A stretch of 64,000 nt of DNA from an uncultured Cytophagales bacterium (GTDB lineage Bacteria > Bacteroidota > Bacteroidia > Cytophagales > Cyclobacteriaceae). Positions 62,892 through 64,000 of the stretch are shown here, in pieces (within the stretch, counting starts at the first letter, position 1; every line of letters begins with the position of its first letter). The DNA is taken from positions 1-64,000 of the forward strand of contig CAJXNP010000004.1 of assembly GCA_913057175.1 (NCBI GenBank). Direction: 5' to 3'. Below the pieces are notes generated by a model. The model saw only the letters and a list, made by a program, of their open reading frames with translations. It searched no databases and was not told where the DNA came from. Position numbers and translations under genes: made by a program.

Positions 62892-64000
62892 ATGAATAAG
62901 CTATTAATTATTGGGTGTGCGATTTTAGTGCTTTCCTGCACACCATCCACGAAAGAACAAAGCCACCAACCTGATGAATCCAATTCCAAAATCCAGGAAT
63001 ACCTTTCGCAATACAAACCCTATCCGATGGACTTTGACGCCAGTGGTTACGATGAAACGGATAAACTGATCCTTCAGAAACTTGTAGAAGCATCTATGTA
63101 CATTGATACCATTTACTGGTTGCAGACTTCTAAATATGGCATGCACCTGAGAGACAGCCTGGAGCAAGTAAAAGACAATCCGGAGGTTGCGGATTTATTA
63201 ACGCTCGTCAAGCGAAATGGAGGACCGTTTGAACTGCTCAACCACTATGAAACTTTTATTGGCAACAAGGAATACTATGCGGGAGAGGAATTGTACCCAC
63301 GGGGCATGACCGCTGAGCAGTTTGATGCATATGTTGAGCAATTGCCGGAGGATGAGAAAGCTGAGTTCATGTATCCATACACGGTTATTCGTGAAGATGG
63401 TAATGGTGGATATAAAGCTGTCCGCTATCATGAAGAATATGCCGAATACATTAAACCAATCGTGAAGTTGCTGAAGGAAGTAGCCGATCTGACTGATAAT
63501 GAGTCCTTTGCCAAATACCTTCGGTTAAAAGCCGAGGCGTTGACCACTGACAATTACTACGACGCGGATGTTGCCTGGATTGATATGGAAGACAGCAAGT
63601 TTGACATCGTTTTTGGTCCATACGAAACCTATTCGGATGGTATTAAAGGAGTGAAAGCCAAATATGAAAGCTATATCGAGATCATCGATCAGGAAGCATC
63701 AAAGGATCTGGAAAAATATACAGCTTACCTGCCTGAAATGGAAAATAACCTTCCGATTCCGGATGAGTACAAATCAGATGCTTCCGGACTGACGGCAAAG
63801 TTTGTGGTGGTGAATGATATCATCCGGAAAGGTGAAGGCGCTATCGGCTACCAGGCAGTAGCTACCAATCTACCAAACGATCCTGCTGTCCATGCATCAA
63901 AAGGAACGAAAAAGACCTTCTGGAAAAACATGTTTATTGCCAGGTTTAATGGGATCATCGTTCCGGTCAGCGAGGTGTTGATTGAAGAAGAGCAGCTTCC
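62892..64000 (+). CDS. M49 (dipeptidyl-peptidase III-like) lipoprotein, 3' end outside window
   Basis: 369 codons visible, open to the right edge. Lipoprotein signal ending VLSCTPS (Cys16). The body matches the Bacteroidota M49/DPP III-like family: SKYGMHLRDSLEQ, GPFELLNHYETFIG, then DSKFDIVFGPYETYSDGIKGVKAKYE, a family hallmark. The HExxGH zinc motif of M49 should lie beyond the window and cannot be checked. Such enzymes cleave dipeptides from short peptides; this one would act outside the inner membrane. Confidence 0.83.
   Translation, partial: MNKLLIIGCAILVLSCTPSTKEQSHQPDESNSKIQEYLSQYKPYPMDFDASGYDETDKLILQKLVEASMYIDTIYWLQTSKYGMHLRDSLEQVKDNPEVADLLTLVKRNGGPFELLNHYETFIGNKEYYAGEELYPRGMTAEQFDAYVEQLPEDEKAEFMYPYTVIREDGNGGYKAVRYHEEYAEYIKPIVKLLKEVADLTDNESFAKYLRLKAEALTTDNYYDADVAWIDMEDSKFDIVFGPYETYSDGIKGVKAKYESYIEIIDQEASKDLEKYTAYLPEMENNLPIPDEYKSDASGLTAKFVVVNDIIRKGEGAIGYQAVATNLPNDPAVHASKGTKKTFWKNMFIARFNGIIVPVSEVLIEEEQL

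Overview
The window comes from a Bacteroidota genome, probably from the Cytophagales lineage. Evidence is a SusC/SusD outer-membrane pair, two proteins ending in type IX secretion (T9SS) sorting domains, PD40/OmpA envelope proteins, menaquinone genes, Bacteroidota-style TAnnTTTG promoter boxes, weak Shine-Dalgarno signals and an AT-rich composition. I see no rRNA, tRNA, CRISPR array, phage block or complete insertion sequence. It reads as ordinary chromosome with several odd intergenic elements.

Layout. 1-6450: 3' part of a giant Ig/PKD-repeat T9SS surface protein. 6443-9654: a PAP2 phosphatase, then a DNA-damage-type cassette of dinB, a small unknown gene and a self-cleaving XRE-S24 repressor around a perfect palindrome. 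9687-14129: OmpH-like chaperone, rhomboid protease, histone-deacetylase-like hydrolase and transketolase, all leftward. 14317-18607: two tandem PD40-OmpA paralogues. 18735-23487: menD-menB-menE with two small downstream genes, tightly packed. 23495-30642: a leftward SusC-SusD-zinc metallohydrolase-DUF4302 nutrient-uptake operon. 30897-35161: DUF4097 repeat protein, GH92 glycosidase, methyltransferase. 35162-35393: a cluster of nested hairpins. 35389-40400: TerB-like protein, a phage-type GNAT-like protein coupled to a neutral-ceramidase-like hydrolase, a nearly G-free 199-base tract, a HAD hydrolase, a histone-H1-like coiled-coil protein and a small unknown. 40539-45528: DUF711 protein, secreted quinoprotein sugar dehydrogenase, GH26 mannanase, two tandem small unknown paralogues. 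45739-49731: a 1150-residue protein that I read as diphosphate-dependent PEP carboxykinase, and a cold-shock protein with a long leader. 50207-55789: CRTAC1-type protein and a membrane-anchored pentaheme cytochrome-TPR protein separated by an inverted-repeat element, plus an unknown. 56246-61065: ethanolamine-type permease, Crp regulator, epimerase-like reductase, HPP protein with a decayed reading frame beside it, and a TonB C-terminal domain protein. 61118-64000: polysaccharide deacetylase, an unknown secreted protein and the 5' part of an M49 (DPP III-like) lipoprotein peptidase.

Shared themes: surface and secreted polymer processing (GH26, GH92, sugar dehydrogenase, deacetylase, SusCD locus), envelope structure (PD40-OmpA, OmpH, PAP2, rhomboid) and central metabolism (transketolase, PEP carboxykinase, menaquinone). 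The points most worth a second look are the SOS-like palindrome cassette, the hairpin cluster at 35162-35393, the G-free tract at 38195-38393, the tandem LCGAGxYV paralogues and the large PEP-carboxykinase-like protein. Family names are from reading motifs by eye; no search was run.
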